From NCBI RefSeq assembly GCF_022921095.1, contig NZ_CP095053.1, positions 2,522,501-2,586,500 of the forward strand: 64,000 nucleotides of DNA. The letters are read 5' to 3'. The position numbers were made by a program, and so were the translations under genes. Source of the stretch: Hymenobacter aerilatus (GTDB lineage: Bacteria; Bacteroidota; Bacteroidia; Cytophagales; Hymenobacteraceae). The notes beneath the pieces were generated by a model. The model did not search any database, was not told the DNA's origin, and saw only the letters and a program-made list of their open reading frames with translations. This document shows positions 7,768 to 15,675 of the stretch, in pieces; within the stretch, counting starts at the first letter, position 1, and each line of letters opens with the position of its first letter.

Positions 7768-9477
7768 CTAAAACCGTGCGTACCGCCGCTTGCGCCACCA
7801 GGCCCTACCTAAGCCAAATGCGGCCAGTAGTGCCAGCGGCGCTGCCAGATTCAGCAGCTGCCAGCGTTGGCGCTGTTCGGCTACCTTCACCTTGTCCAGG
7901 GGGCGGAGGGTGATTTGCTTGCCACGAACGGCGATGAGGCCGGTTTCGTCGAGGAGGTAGTCCACGGCATTCAGCACCAGCTCGCGGTTGGCAAATTCGG
8001 TGTTGGCGAGGCGGTCGTAGCCGAGGCGGAAGGGGTTGCCGGTTTTGGGGTCCACGTCGTTGCGCACGAAGTCACCGTCAGGAATAACCAGCAGTTTGGC
8101 GGGCTTAGCCAGGGGTGACTTTTCGGGCTGAAACTGGGTGGTACCGGGCTGGGCGCGGTTGGCATAGAGCGAACGGAACTGCCCTTCCAGCAGGTAGCCT
8201 ACTGGCTCGAAGCTCTGCTTATACAGCTTGGGGTCGGGAGGTAGGCGGGCGTCGTTGAGGTTGACGGGCACAGGCGCGGGCAGCACGCGGGTGTAACGTG
8301 AGGTGAACATGAGTGGCGTTTTGCGGATGCCCACGGCCTTCACCGTATCAATGCTGCTCACAAACTTGGTGTACACCGCGTCGAGGTTGCGGGTGATGGG
8401 GTGCTGGCTGAAGTTGTTGATGAGGGGGTAGAACTGCCAGGGCAGCGGCTCCACTTGCGGCTTGTCGCCCAGAGTGCCCGTCACCAGCGGAATCACGCCG
8501 GAGTTGAGGTCCAGCATGAGGTCGGGGTTGATGCGCACGCCGTACTTAAACAGCATGTCTTCCAGGTTCAGCTGCAAGGGAAACGAGAGCATGCCGCCGC
8601 GGTTGGCACTGTCGAGGTTCACGCGCATGGCATCCACGAAAAACAGTGTATTACCGCCTTGTGTGATGAACTGGTCGAGCTTGAACTTCTCTTCCTCGGT
8701 GTACGCCGTGGCAGGCTTGGCCACAATGATGGCGTCGAGCGGGCGCAGGTCGCGCACTTTGGTGAGGTTCACCCGGAATACGTCGTAGTTCTGGCGCAGG
8801 GAGCCAATCAGGTCGCCGGCTTCGGCGTTGTCCAGCTCACCGTGACCTTCCACGATGCCGATGCGCTTGCGCTGGCTAGGCTCCAGCCGCCGGATGGTGC
8901 TAGCTAATTCGTACTCCAAACCTTCAATACTTTGGTTGAGGCGCACGTCGGCGGGGGCGGCCTGGTTGCCACGCAGTAGCAACACTGGCAGCTCCTGTGC
9001 GCCCACCGACACGGTAGCCCACGGGAAGATGATTTTCTCGACCCGCTTGCCGTTCTCATTGGCGCCCAGGTTAGTAGGGCGCAGGCCTTTCTTGAGTAGA
9101 GTTTCGTAATACTGATTGCGCGCCTGCTCGGTGCCGGCCGCCGAGGGGTCCACAAACACGTAGTGCAGGTTGCTACCCCCATAGATCTGCATCTCGTTCA
9201 GTGTCTCGCGGGTGGCCTGCTGCAAGCGCCGGAACGCAGGCGGAAAGTCGCCATCCAGGTACACGGTGATGGTAACAGGCTGCTTCAAATTCTCCAGCAA
9301 TTGCTTGGTTGCCGGCGACATAGAGTAGCGCTTCTCCTCCGTCAAATCGACACGAAAAAAGAACTGCTGGGCCAGGAAATTGAGCAGTAACAACGCGCCT
9401 ATTACCACAAAGAACGTAGTTAGGTCGCGTCGCTTGCGGGAGGTAGCAGGGGTAGAAACAGATTCAGACGAAGCCAT
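7768..9477 (-). CDS. gldG: Gliding-associated ABC transporter protein GldG
   Basis: 569 residues from the ATG at 9477. One N-terminal membrane helix (TTFFVVIGALLLLNFLAQ) and one near the C-terminus (LLNLAAPLALLAAFGLGRAWW) flank a large extracytoplasmic domain of the ABC-type-uncharacterised family (DLTEEKRYSMSPATKQLLENL, GIVEGHGELDNAEAG, FFVDAMRVNLD). Length and motifs match GldG, which in gliding Bacteroidota forms an ABC complex with GldA (ATPase) and GldF (permease) and is needed for gliding or secretion. gldA, gldF and gldG run in this order on one strand here. Whether this strain glides cannot be judged, since other gld genes are outside the window. Confidence 0.93.
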   Translation of the reverse strand: MASSESVSTPATSRKRRDLTTFFVVIGALLLLNFLAQQFFFRVDLTEEKRYSMSPATKQLLENLKQPVTITVYLDGDFPPAFRRLQQATRETLNEMQIYGGSNLHYVFVDPSAAGTEQARNQYYETLLKKGLRPTNLGANENGKRVEKIIFPWATVSVGAQELPVLLLRGNQAAPADVRLNQSIEGLEYELASTIRRLEPSQRKRIGIVEGHGELDNAEAGDLIGSLRQNYDVFRVNLTKVRDLRPLDAIIVAKPATAYTEEEKFKLDQFITQGGNTLFFVDAMRVNLDSANRGGMLSFPLQLNLEDMLFKYGVRINPDLMLDLNSGVIPLVTGTLGDKPQVEPLPWQFYPLINNFSQHPITRNLDAVYTKFVSSIDTVKAVGIRKTPLMFTSRYTRVLPAPVPVNLNDARLPPDPKLYKQSFEPVGYLLEGQFRSLYANRAQPGTTQFQPEKSPLAKPAKLLVIPDGDFVRNDVDPKTGNPFRLGYDRLANTEFANRELVLNAVDYLLDETGLIAVRGKQITLRPLDKVKVAEQRQRWQLLNLAAPLALLAAFGLGRAWWRKRRYARF

Positions 9478-9506
9478 AAGCGGCGGATTGTAACTCAATT
9501 ATGACT

Positions 9507-9605
9507 GTTATCCTGAGCTTGTGAAGGACCTTATGCCCGCAGAACAAATCGTTGGTACGAGCATCGTTCTGTTGTGAGAAAGTCCTTCACTGCGCTCAGG
9601 ATGAC
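9507..9605. repeat. Family-1 hairpin repeat with mismatched arms, copy 4
   Basis: The left arm reads GTTATCCTGAGCTTGTGAAGG and the right CCTTCACTGCGCTCAGGATGAC, so the segment that covaries in other copies does not match here. It looks decayed or recombined. It lies between gldG and gldF. Confidence 0.85.
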
Positions 9606-9635
9606 ATACTTATTTCACTTCTATTTCACTTACCC

Positions 9636-10361
9636 CTACCAATTTCTGCTCCGCAGCGCCAGTCGCGTAGCCCACAGCATCGCCACTATCATGCTCAGAA
9701 AATATAGCAGGTCGCGGGAGTCGATAAGGCCTTTGCTTAGGTCGCGATAATGGGCGGCAATGCCTAATTGGCTGATGTAGTAAGCCGTGCTACCCTCGAA
9801 CACCGAAGCCAGCGAGTCGAAGCCCGTGTACACCAAGAAGCATCCTACCACAGCCACTAGAAAGGCAATAATTTGGTCGCGGGTAATAGCCGAGGCAAAG
9901 ATGCCGATGGCCGCAAACACCGCCGCCAGCAGCCCTAGCCCCAGGTAGGAGCCTACCGTGGCCGCCGAATCGATGTTGCCCTCGGGGTTACCTAGCTGGT
10001 ATACTGAATAGTAGTAAAGTAGGGTAGGCACCAGCGCCAGCAGTGCCAGCAGCAAGCACGCCAAGTATTTGCCGCCGATAATCTGCCCGTCGGTCAGTGG
10101 GCGCGTGAGCAGCAGCTCGATGGTGCCAGCCTTCTTCTCCTCCGCAAACGTGCGCATGGTGATGGCCGGAATCAGAAACAGGAAAATCCAGGGCGCGATG
10201 TTGAACAGCGTTTGCAGGTCGGCGTAGCCGTAGTCAAGCACTGAGCTATCTGGAAACACCCACACAAACAGCCCCGTAGCTACCAGGAACACGCCAATAA
10301 CGACGTAGGCAACAGGTGAACTAAGGAAGGCGTTGAATTCTTTGCGGAGAATGGAATACAT
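9636..10361 (-). CDS. gldF: Gliding-associated ABC transporter permease GldF
   Basis: 241 residues with six hydrophobic segments. The N-terminus MYSILRKEFNAFLSSPVAY and the segment FAEEKKAGTIELLLTRPLT are hallmarks of ABC-2 type permeases of the GldF group. It should form the membrane channel for GldA and work with GldG. It lies between gldG and gldA, each separated by a hairpin repeat instead of the usual short or overlapping junction. Confidence 0.94.
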   Translation of the reverse strand: MYSILRKEFNAFLSSPVAYVVIGVFLVATGLFVWVFPDSSVLDYGYADLQTLFNIAPWIFLFLIPAITMRTFAEEKKAGTIELLLTRPLTDGQIIGGKYLACLLLALLALVPTLLYYYSVYQLGNPEGNIDSAATVGSYLGLGLLAAVFAAIGIFASAITRDQIIAFLVAVVGCFLVYTGFDSLASVFEGSTAYYISQLGIAAHYRDLSKGLIDSRDLLYFLSMIVAMLWATRLALRSRNW

Positions 10362-10378
10362 AAAAAACGGTTGTCATA

Positions 10379-10492
10379 ACTTTTCTGTCATCCTGAGCCT
10401 GCGAAGGACCTTCTCACAGCAGAAAGGTTCGTTATTACGCCTATCGTTCTTCCGTGAGAAGATCCTTCGCAGGCTCAGGATGACAGAAAAGT
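10379..10492. repeat. Family-1 intergenic hairpin repeat, copy 5
   Basis: 39-bp arms at 10379-10417 and 10454-10492 with one mismatch. The covarying segment is GCCTGC/GCAGGC. The mirrored match includes the flank ACTTTTCT/AGAAAAGT outside the family core. It lies between gldF and gldA. Confidence 0.95.
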
Positions 10493-10499
10493 AGACATA

Positions 10500-11408
10500 T
10501 TACTTCGTCAAATTCTTAAACACCTGCTCCAGCGACTGTTCTTCCTGGCGCAGCCCTAGTAATATCCAGCCCTGCTCGGCTGCCAAACGCGAAATGCTGC
10601 CGCGCAGGTCGGGACCGGCGGCGTGGATGCGGTAGGTAGCGGGGGCCGCGTCGGCCTCCACGGCTAGGATGCCGGGTAGGGCGCGTAGCGGCGCAGGGTC
10701 GATGGGCTGCTCGAACTCAGCTCGGATGAGGGTTTCGCCTTTCGTGCCGGCGGCCAGGTCGGCTACGGGCGAGTCGGCTACCAGTTGGCCGCGGTTGATG
10801 ATGACCACCCGGCTGCACAGAGCTGTGACTTCGGGCAGGATGTGGGTAGAGAAAATCACGGTCTTGTCCTCCCCTACCTCCCGAATGAGGGTGCGGATTT
10901 CGCCGATCTGGTTGGGGTCGAGGCCGGTGGTGGGCTCGTCGAGGATGAGCACGCCCGGGTCGTGGATAAGCGCCTGGGCCAGCCCTACCCGCTGCCGGTA
11001 GCCTTTGCTCAAAGCTCCGATTTGCTTGTTCTGCTCGCGCCCCAACCCTACCCTATCTACCATTTGCTGCACGCGTCGGCGTAGCTCACTCCCCTTCAGG
11101 CCGTGTACCGAGCCGATGAATTCGAGGTACTCGTGCACGTACATGTCCAGGTAGAGTGGGTTGTGCTCGGGCAGGTAGCCCACGCGGCGGCGCACCTCTA
11201 GAGGCTGCTCCGTCACGTCGAAGCCAGCTAGCTTCACGGTGCCGGCCGAGGGCGGTAGGTAGCCAGTGGCAATCTTCATGGTGGTAGACTTGCCCGCGCC
11301 ATTTGGCCCCAGAAACCCCAGGATTTCACCTTTCCCCGCCGTGAAGCTGATGTTGTTCACGGCGTTTTGCGCGCCGTAGGTTTTTGTGAGTTTCTCGACC
11401 TCTACCAT
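10500..11408 (-). CDS. gldA: Gliding-associated ABC transporter ATP-binding protein GldA
   Basis: 302 residues. Walker A is GPNGAGKST (residues about 34-42), the signature is LSKGYRQRVGLAQAL, Walker B is VLILDEPTTGLDP and the switch His is in FSTHIL. The roughly 80-residue C-terminal tail, ending in EEQSLEQVFKNLTK, is typical of GldA and related ABC-2 ATPases. It powers the GldFG membrane part. It starts the minus-strand gldA-gldF-gldG row, and no clear promoter could be recognised in the short upstream gap, which is filled by another repeat. Confidence 0.94.
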   Translation of the reverse strand: MVEVEKLTKTYGAQNAVNNISFTAGKGEILGFLGPNGAGKSTTMKIATGYLPPSAGTVKLAGFDVTEQPLEVRRRVGYLPEHNPLYLDMYVHEYLEFIGSVHGLKGSELRRRVQQMVDRVGLGREQNKQIGALSKGYRQRVGLAQALIHDPGVLILDEPTTGLDPNQIGEIRTLIREVGEDKTVIFSTHILPEVTALCSRVVIINRGQLVADSPVADLAAGTKGETLIRAEFEQPIDPAPLRALPGILAVEADAAPATYRIHAAGPDLRGSISRLAAEQGWILLGLRQEEQSLEQVFKNLTK

Positions 11409-11435
11409 GTACGTTGTTGAATCTTACTCTTAGCC

Positions 11436-11548
11436 GTCATCCTGAGCAGAGCGAAGGACCTTCCCACGAGAGAACGATCTATTGAACGATAACCGTACCA
11501 ACGACTTAGTTCGTACGTGAGAAGGTCCTTCGCTCTGCTCAGGATGAC
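11436..11548. repeat. Family-1 intergenic hairpin repeat, copy 6
   Basis: 33-bp arms at 11436-11468 and 11516-11548 with one mismatch. The covarying segment is GCAGAGC/GCTCTGC, unique to this copy. It lies upstream of gldA and 20 bp past the stop of the next SDR gene. Confidence 0.95.
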
Positions 11549-11568
11549 AAAACCATTTTGGCAGAACT

Positions 11569-12258
11569 TTATTTCGGCTGTGAAGGCCGCATCTGAATCT
11601 CCGAAATCATAGTGGCCTTGGGCGCTTCCAGCGCGTGGATGATGGCGTCGGCAATGTCTTCGGGCTGCATTTTGTGGGGGTTAGGCTCCTGGCCGGGCTC
11701 TGTGCCGCCGAAGTTGGTTTCCACCGAGCCGGGCATCACACACGTCACGCGCACGCCATCCTGGCGCACTTCCTTGAACAGCGCATCGGAGAAGCCACGC
11801 ACGGCAAACTTGGTGGCGCAGTAGCCCGCCATACCCGCCGAGCCAGCGGTACCAGCCAATGAAGCCACGTTGATGATGTGGCCTTCACCTTGCTGCTTCA
11901 TCCGCGGCAGCACAGCCTTGGTGCAGTAGAACACGCCATGCACGTTGGTATCAAACATAGCGTGCCACTCCTCCGACGGAAAGCCGTCGATAGCGCCCAT
12001 GTTGCCAATACCGGCATTGTTGACGAGTATTTGCGCCGCGCCCAGCTTGTCAATAGTAGCGGAGTAGGCTTGCTGTACCGACTGCTCATCCTGCACATTG
12101 CACTCGAAAAAGTGAAAGTTCTCGTGCTGCAAACCGTCAGGAGCTGAGCGGCTCCAGCCAGCTACTACGGCGCCTTTTGCCAGCAGCGCTTCGGCTGTGG
12201 CCTTGCCAATGCCTTTGCTGCCTCCTGTGATTATCGCTACCTTGCCCCGTAAGTCCAT
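11569..12258 (-). CDS. SDR-family oxidoreductase
   Basis: 229 residues from the ATG at 12258 (MDLRGKVAIITGG). The cofactor loop is TGGSKGIGK, then NNAG in QILVNNAGIGNMGA, the catalytic Ser in NVASLAGTAGSAG, and YCATK with Tyr and Lys. The C-terminus ISEIQMRPSQPK is that of the cytosolic 3-ketoacyl reductase-like subgroup common in Bacteroidota. The substrate is unknown. Its start is only 12 bp from the start of the divergent GIN lipoprotein gene, so the two share a very small promoter region or overlap in their promoters. Confidence 0.9.
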   Translation of the reverse strand: MDLRGKVAIITGGSKGIGKATAEALLAKGAVVAGWSRSAPDGLQHENFHFFECNVQDEQSVQQAYSATIDKLGAAQILVNNAGIGNMGAIDGFPSEEWHAMFDTNVHGVFYCTKAVLPRMKQQGEGHIINVASLAGTAGSAGMAGYCATKFAVRGFSDALFKEVRQDGVRVTCVMPGSVETNFGGTEPGQEPNPHKMQPEDIADAIIHALEAPKATMISEIQMRPSQPK

Positions 12259-12270
12259 ATACCTGTGTTG

Positions 12271-13044
12271 ATGTTTCAGATTGCGTTGCTGCCGCAAGTT
12301 AATCGCCCTATCCGGCTTTTATGCATCGGGATAGTCAGCAGCCTGCTTTTGTTGTTGATGGCCTGCGGCAGCGACAATGAAGCCGACTGCCTGAAAAGCA
12401 CGGGCAGCATCACCACCGAACGCCGTGAGTTGCCCGCCTTTCGCCAGTTGTATATCTACGATAACCTCGAGGTAGTGTTGGTGCAAGACACGGCCATCTA
12501 CGCCGAGGTGCGCACGGGCGAAAACCTGCAGGAGGAGATTAAGTTGGAGGTCACCAATCATCAACTTATTATGCGCAATACCAGTACCTGCAACTGGACG
12601 CGCCGCTACGATGTGCCCCGCGAAATCAGGCTGCACACGCCTTCCGTGCTCGACGTATTCCAGCGCGACCAAAGCACGCTGCGCATCCCTACCCCCTTTC
12701 AGGCCGACCAGTTCTTCTACCACTTCCTAGGCTCCGGCGACGCCGATCTTAATCTGCATGTGCAGTACCTGAACATGGACATGTACGAGCTAGGCGATGT
12801 GACCTTGCGTGGCACCGTGGCCAGTGATGCGGTAACGCTGCTAGGCGGCAGCGGTACCCTCCGCACCACCGATTTAACGGTCCGCAACCTTACGCTCCAA
12901 ACCACTCGCGGCAGCATCGGCGACGCGCATGTGCGCGCTACTAATACGCTGGGCATCACCCATGCGGGCGCCGGCACCGTTTTCTACCGGGCCCCTACCC
13001 CCTACGTGGAGGTGACTGGTAGGGGCAATGTGGTGGCGGAGTAG
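12271..13044 (+). CDS. Head-GIN domain (DUF2807) lipoprotein
   Basis: About 257 residues. The hydrophobic N-terminus ends in a lipobox (LLLLMAC, Cys near residue 32), so the protein is probably anchored in a membrane facing the periplasm or outside. The rest is a DUF2807 auto-transporter adhesin head-GIN fold: ITTERRELPAFRQLYIYDNLEVVLVQ, then repeated short beta strands with the GSGDADL and GGSGTL turns typical of a right-handed beta helix. Proteins of this group are common in Bacteroidota and lack a proven function. A GTG six bases earlier is an alternative start. Confidence 0.88.
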   Translation: MFQIALLPQVNRPIRLLCIGIVSSLLLLLMACGSDNEADCLKSTGSITTERRELPAFRQLYIYDNLEVVLVQDTAIYAEVRTGENLQEEIKLEVTNHQLIMRNTSTCNWTRRYDVPREIRLHTPSVLDVFQRDQSTLRIPTPFQADQFFYHFLGSGDADLNLHVQYLNMDMYELGDVTLRGTVASDAVTLLGGSGTLRTTDLTVRNLTLQTTRGSIGDAHVRATNTLGITHAGAGTVFYRAPTPYVEVTGRGNVVAE

Positions 13045-13048
13045 TATG

Positions 13049-13076
13049 GTCCTGCTGAGTGGAGTCGAAGCAGGAC
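13049..13076. repeat. Short family-2 hairpin
   Basis: GTCCTGCT and AGCAGGAC form a small inverted repeat around GAGTGGAGTCGA. The sequence resembles one arm of the larger element at 63520-63610 (CCTGCTGA..AGAGTCGAAGC). It lies 4 bp past the GIN gene stop, in a convergent gap. Confidence 0.6.
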
Positions 13077-13090
13077 GTTCCGATCAGAAG

Positions 13091-13804
13091 CTAGATGTCG
13101 CCCAGCTGCGGCCGGATCAGCAGCTCCTCTACCACGGCTTGCTCCGAGAGCTGATAGGTAGCAAATACGGCCTCGGCAAGGTCTTCGGGCTTGATGAACC
13201 GCTCGGGGGGTAGGCCGGCGCCGGCCCAGCTGTCGGTATAAGTGGCGCCGGGCAGCACGGCCGTTACGCGCACGTTGTGTTCCTTCAGTTCTTCGCGCAG
13301 GTTTTTGGTGAAGCCGTAGAGCGCGTGCTTAGCAATCCCATAGGAGCCCCCGTTGGGATAGGCCGTGAGGCTGGCCGTAGAGCAGATCGTGAAGATGTGC
13401 CCGTGGCGCTGCGCTATCAGGCCGGGCAGTAGGGCCTGCGTCACATCGTAGGCACTTAGCAGGTTCACGGCCAGCATCTGGCGCAGCTGCTGGCCGTCGG
13501 TGGGCTCGTCTTGCAGGCGGCCGGGGATGAAGGAACCCGTGTTGTGTACCAGCACCTCTATCCTACCCGGCAGCGCCCGTACAAACTCCCCAAACCGAAC
13601 GGCGTCTGCGTGGTTGCTTAGGTCGGCGGGTAGGGTGTGCAGCACAGCACCCGGCGTGGCCTGCTGCACGGCGGCCGTTAGAGTGGCCAAGTCCTCGGCC
13701 GAGCGGGCACAGGTGACAACTGGATACCCAGCCTGCGCAAACCGTTCTACCAGGGCACGTCCTATTCCGCGGCTACCGCCGGTCACAACGATATTTTTTT
13801 GCAT
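13091..13804 (-). CDS. SDR-family oxidoreductase
   Basis: 237 residues. The cofactor motif is TGGSRGIGR, the NNAG position reads HNTG (VLVHNTGSFIPG), the Ser is in ICSTASLTAYPNG and the active-site pair is in YGIAK. The N is kept at NTG, so the enzyme is likely active. The end VVEELLIRPQLGDI is typical of short-chain reductases of the YciK/FabG-like side group. The substrate is not evident. It is transcribed convergently with the GIN lipoprotein gene. Confidence 0.9.
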   Translation of the reverse strand: MQKNIVVTGGSRGIGRALVERFAQAGYPVVTCARSAEDLATLTAAVQQATPGAVLHTLPADLSNHADAVRFGEFVRALPGRIEVLVHNTGSFIPGRLQDEPTDGQQLRQMLAVNLLSAYDVTQALLPGLIAQRHGHIFTICSTASLTAYPNGGSYGIAKHALYGFTKNLREELKEHNVRVTAVLPGATYTDSWAGAGLPPERFIKPEDLAEAVFATYQLSEQAVVEELLIRPQLGDI

Positions 13805-13915
13805 TCCTTTGTTTATATGTTGAGGTTTTACGTATGGTGCAACAGGCCTGCTTTCGCGTGTGCGTAGGCCCTGTTTTTTCGCAAGTTCCTGCTTTTCTCT
13901 TTCCGGACGCTTTTT

Positions 13916-14647
13916 ATGGTAAAGACCTTCGGCTCTTTTCTACTCTTTCTCCAAAGCATGGTTTCCCGCGGCGAGCGGTTCAAAACGCTTTGGAACCGTA
14001 CCATCGACGAAGCCATTCTTATTGGGGTCGATTCTGTGTTTATCGTGTCGCTGGTGAGTGCCTTTATTGGGGCCGTAACCTGCGTGCAGATTGCCTACAA
14101 CCTAGTCAACCCGCTTATTCCGAAGGCTACTATTGGCTACATGGTGCGCGAAATGACCATTCTGGAGCTGGCCCCTACCATCACCAGCGTGGTGCTGGCG
14201 GGCAAGGTAGGCTCAAGCATTGCCGGCGGCCTGGGCACCATGCGCATCACCGAACAGATTGACGCGCTGGAAGTGATGGGCATCAACTCCTCTTCCTACT
14301 TGGTGTTGCCCCGCATTCTGGCCTCCCTACTGATGTTTCCGCTGCTGGTAGTTTTGGCCATGGGCCTGTCTATCATGGGCGGCTACATTGCAGGTACGCT
14401 GTCGGGCTCTATCTCGGCGCAGGAGTATATCGAGGGCATCCGTCAGGATTTCATTCCTTACAACATCGTGTTTGCCCTCATTAAATCGGTGGTATTTGCC
14501 TTCTTGATTTCGGCTATTTCGTCTTTCAAAGGCTTCAACACCCGCGGCGGCGCCTTGGAGGTAGGGGCAGCCAGCACCGGCGCTGTCACCAACTCCATTA
14601 TTGCTATCCTGATAGCCGACTTTGTGCTGGCGGCTGTTCTGTTGTAA
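13916..14647 (+). CDS. mlaE: MlaE-type lipid transport permease
   Basis: 243 residues, an integral inner-membrane protein of the MlaE/YrbE family: five to six hydrophobic helices, with the family motifs VREMTILELAPTITSVVLAGKVGSSIAGGLGTMRITEQIDALEVMGINS split here at AGKVGS and EQIDALEVMG. With MlaF it forms an ABC system that moves phospholipids between the inner and outer membranes. The gene lies 110 bp upstream of mlaF. No mlaD substrate-binding gene follows within the window, although mlaD often sits in this place. Confidence 0.93.
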   Translation: MVKTFGSFLLFLQSMVSRGERFKTLWNRTIDEAILIGVDSVFIVSLVSAFIGAVTCVQIAYNLVNPLIPKATIGYMVREMTILELAPTITSVVLAGKVGSSIAGGLGTMRITEQIDALEVMGINSSSYLVLPRILASLLMFPLLVVLAMGLSIMGGYIAGTLSGSISAQEYIEGIRQDFIPYNIVFALIKSVVFAFLISAISSFKGFNTRGGALEVGAASTGAVTNSIIAILIADFVLAAVLL

Positions 14648-14660
14648 TTGTTTTCGGAAC

Positions 14661-14739
14661 CTGAGGGACCGAGAATCTGGGTTTACGTTTATTAGATAAA
14701 ACAAAACGTTACCTCTTCTCTGAGTCTCCAGCCCCTCAG
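14661..14739. repeat. Weak inverted repeat between mlaE and mlaF
   Basis: CTGAGGG at 14661 can pair with CCCTCAG at 14733, and GGTTTACGTTT at 14680 imperfectly with AAAACGTTACC at 14703. It could slow transcription between the two genes. It lacks the core of the family-1 repeat. Confidence 0.3.
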
Positions 14740-14757
14740 TCTCAGACACTAAGAAAG

Positions 14758-15567
14758 ATGATCGAAATTCATAACGTTCAGAAGTCCTTCGATGGCAACG
14801 CCGTATTGAAGGGTATCAACTGCACTTTCGAAACGGGCAAGTGCAACCTCCTGCTAGGCGGCTCGGGCACCGGCAAATCGGTGTTGTTGCAGTGCATTGT
14901 GGGCCTGATGAAGCCGGATATTGGCAGCATTACCTTTGATGGCACTGTGTTCACCAACAACAAGGTGAATATCCGGCAGGAAATCCGCCGCAAAATCGGG
15001 ATGCTGTTTCAAGGCTCGGCGCTGTTCGACTCCATGACGGTATTCGAGAATACCGAGTTTCCGCTGAAGATGCTGACGCCCGAGATGACCAAGGAGGAGC
15101 GCCGCGACCGAGTGGAATTTTGCCTGAAGCGGGTAGGGTTGGAAAATGCCGGCAACAAAATGCCTTCCGAAATATCGGGTGGTATGAAGAAGCGTGTAGG
15201 CATTGCCCGCGCTATTGCGCCCAACTGTACCTACCTGTTTTGCGACGAGCCCAACTCCGGCCTCGACCCACTCACCAGCCTTAAAATCGACGAGCTGATT
15301 CACGAAATCACGCACGAGTACAACATCACCACCGCCATCATCACCCACGATATGAACTCGGTGGTGGAAATCGGCGACCACATCATCTTTCTGCATAAAG
15401 GCTTAAAGCTGTGGGATGGTACCAAAGACACCATCCTCAACGCCGAAGTACCCGAGTTGAAAGAGTTTATCTTCAGCAGCAGCCTAGTGCGCGCCGCCAA
15501 GCGCGTAGACGAGCAGGAAGGCGGCTTGGAAAGCATCTCAGCAGAAGACCCCATGAATGCTCATTAG
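14758..15567 (+). CDS. mlaF: MlaF-type lipid transport ATP-binding protein
   Basis: 269 residues. Walker A is GGSGTGKS, the signature is SGGMKKRVGIARA, Walker B is YLFCDEPNSGLDP and the switch His is in IITHDM. GMKKRV is the diagnostic signature of MlaF/TtgA-type ATPases. It should energise the MlaE permease encoded just upstream. The tail (KEFIFSSSLVRAAKRVDEQ) is slightly longer than in the E. coli protein. A strong convergent hairpin follows 68 bp later. Confidence 0.94.
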   Translation: MIEIHNVQKSFDGNAVLKGINCTFETGKCNLLLGGSGTGKSVLLQCIVGLMKPDIGSITFDGTVFTNNKVNIRQEIRRKIGMLFQGSALFDSMTVFENTEFPLKMLTPEMTKEERRDRVEFCLKRVGLENAGNKMPSEISGGMKKRVGIARAIAPNCTYLFCDEPNSGLDPLTSLKIDELIHEITHEYNITTAIITHDMNSVVEIGDHIIFLHKGLKLWDGTKDTILNAEVPELKEFIFSSSLVRAAKRVDEQEGGLESISAEDPMNAH

Positions 15568-15634
15568 GTATGTTGCAGATACAACGTGCGTATGCGTTCA
15601 GACCACAACTCCGGCTGAAACCTGTGCATCACTA

Positions 15635-15675
15635 GCGAAATGACCAGCTCTAATTATCAGAGCTGGTCATTTCGC
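15635..15675. terminator. Bidirectional terminator hairpin
   Basis: Perfect 17-bp arms (GCGAAATGACCAGCTCT) at 15635-15651 and 15659-15675 around a 7-nt loop. It lies between the convergent mlaF and FAD-oxidase genes and overlaps the stop codon and last codons of the latter. Downstream T-runs are short. Confidence 0.8.
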
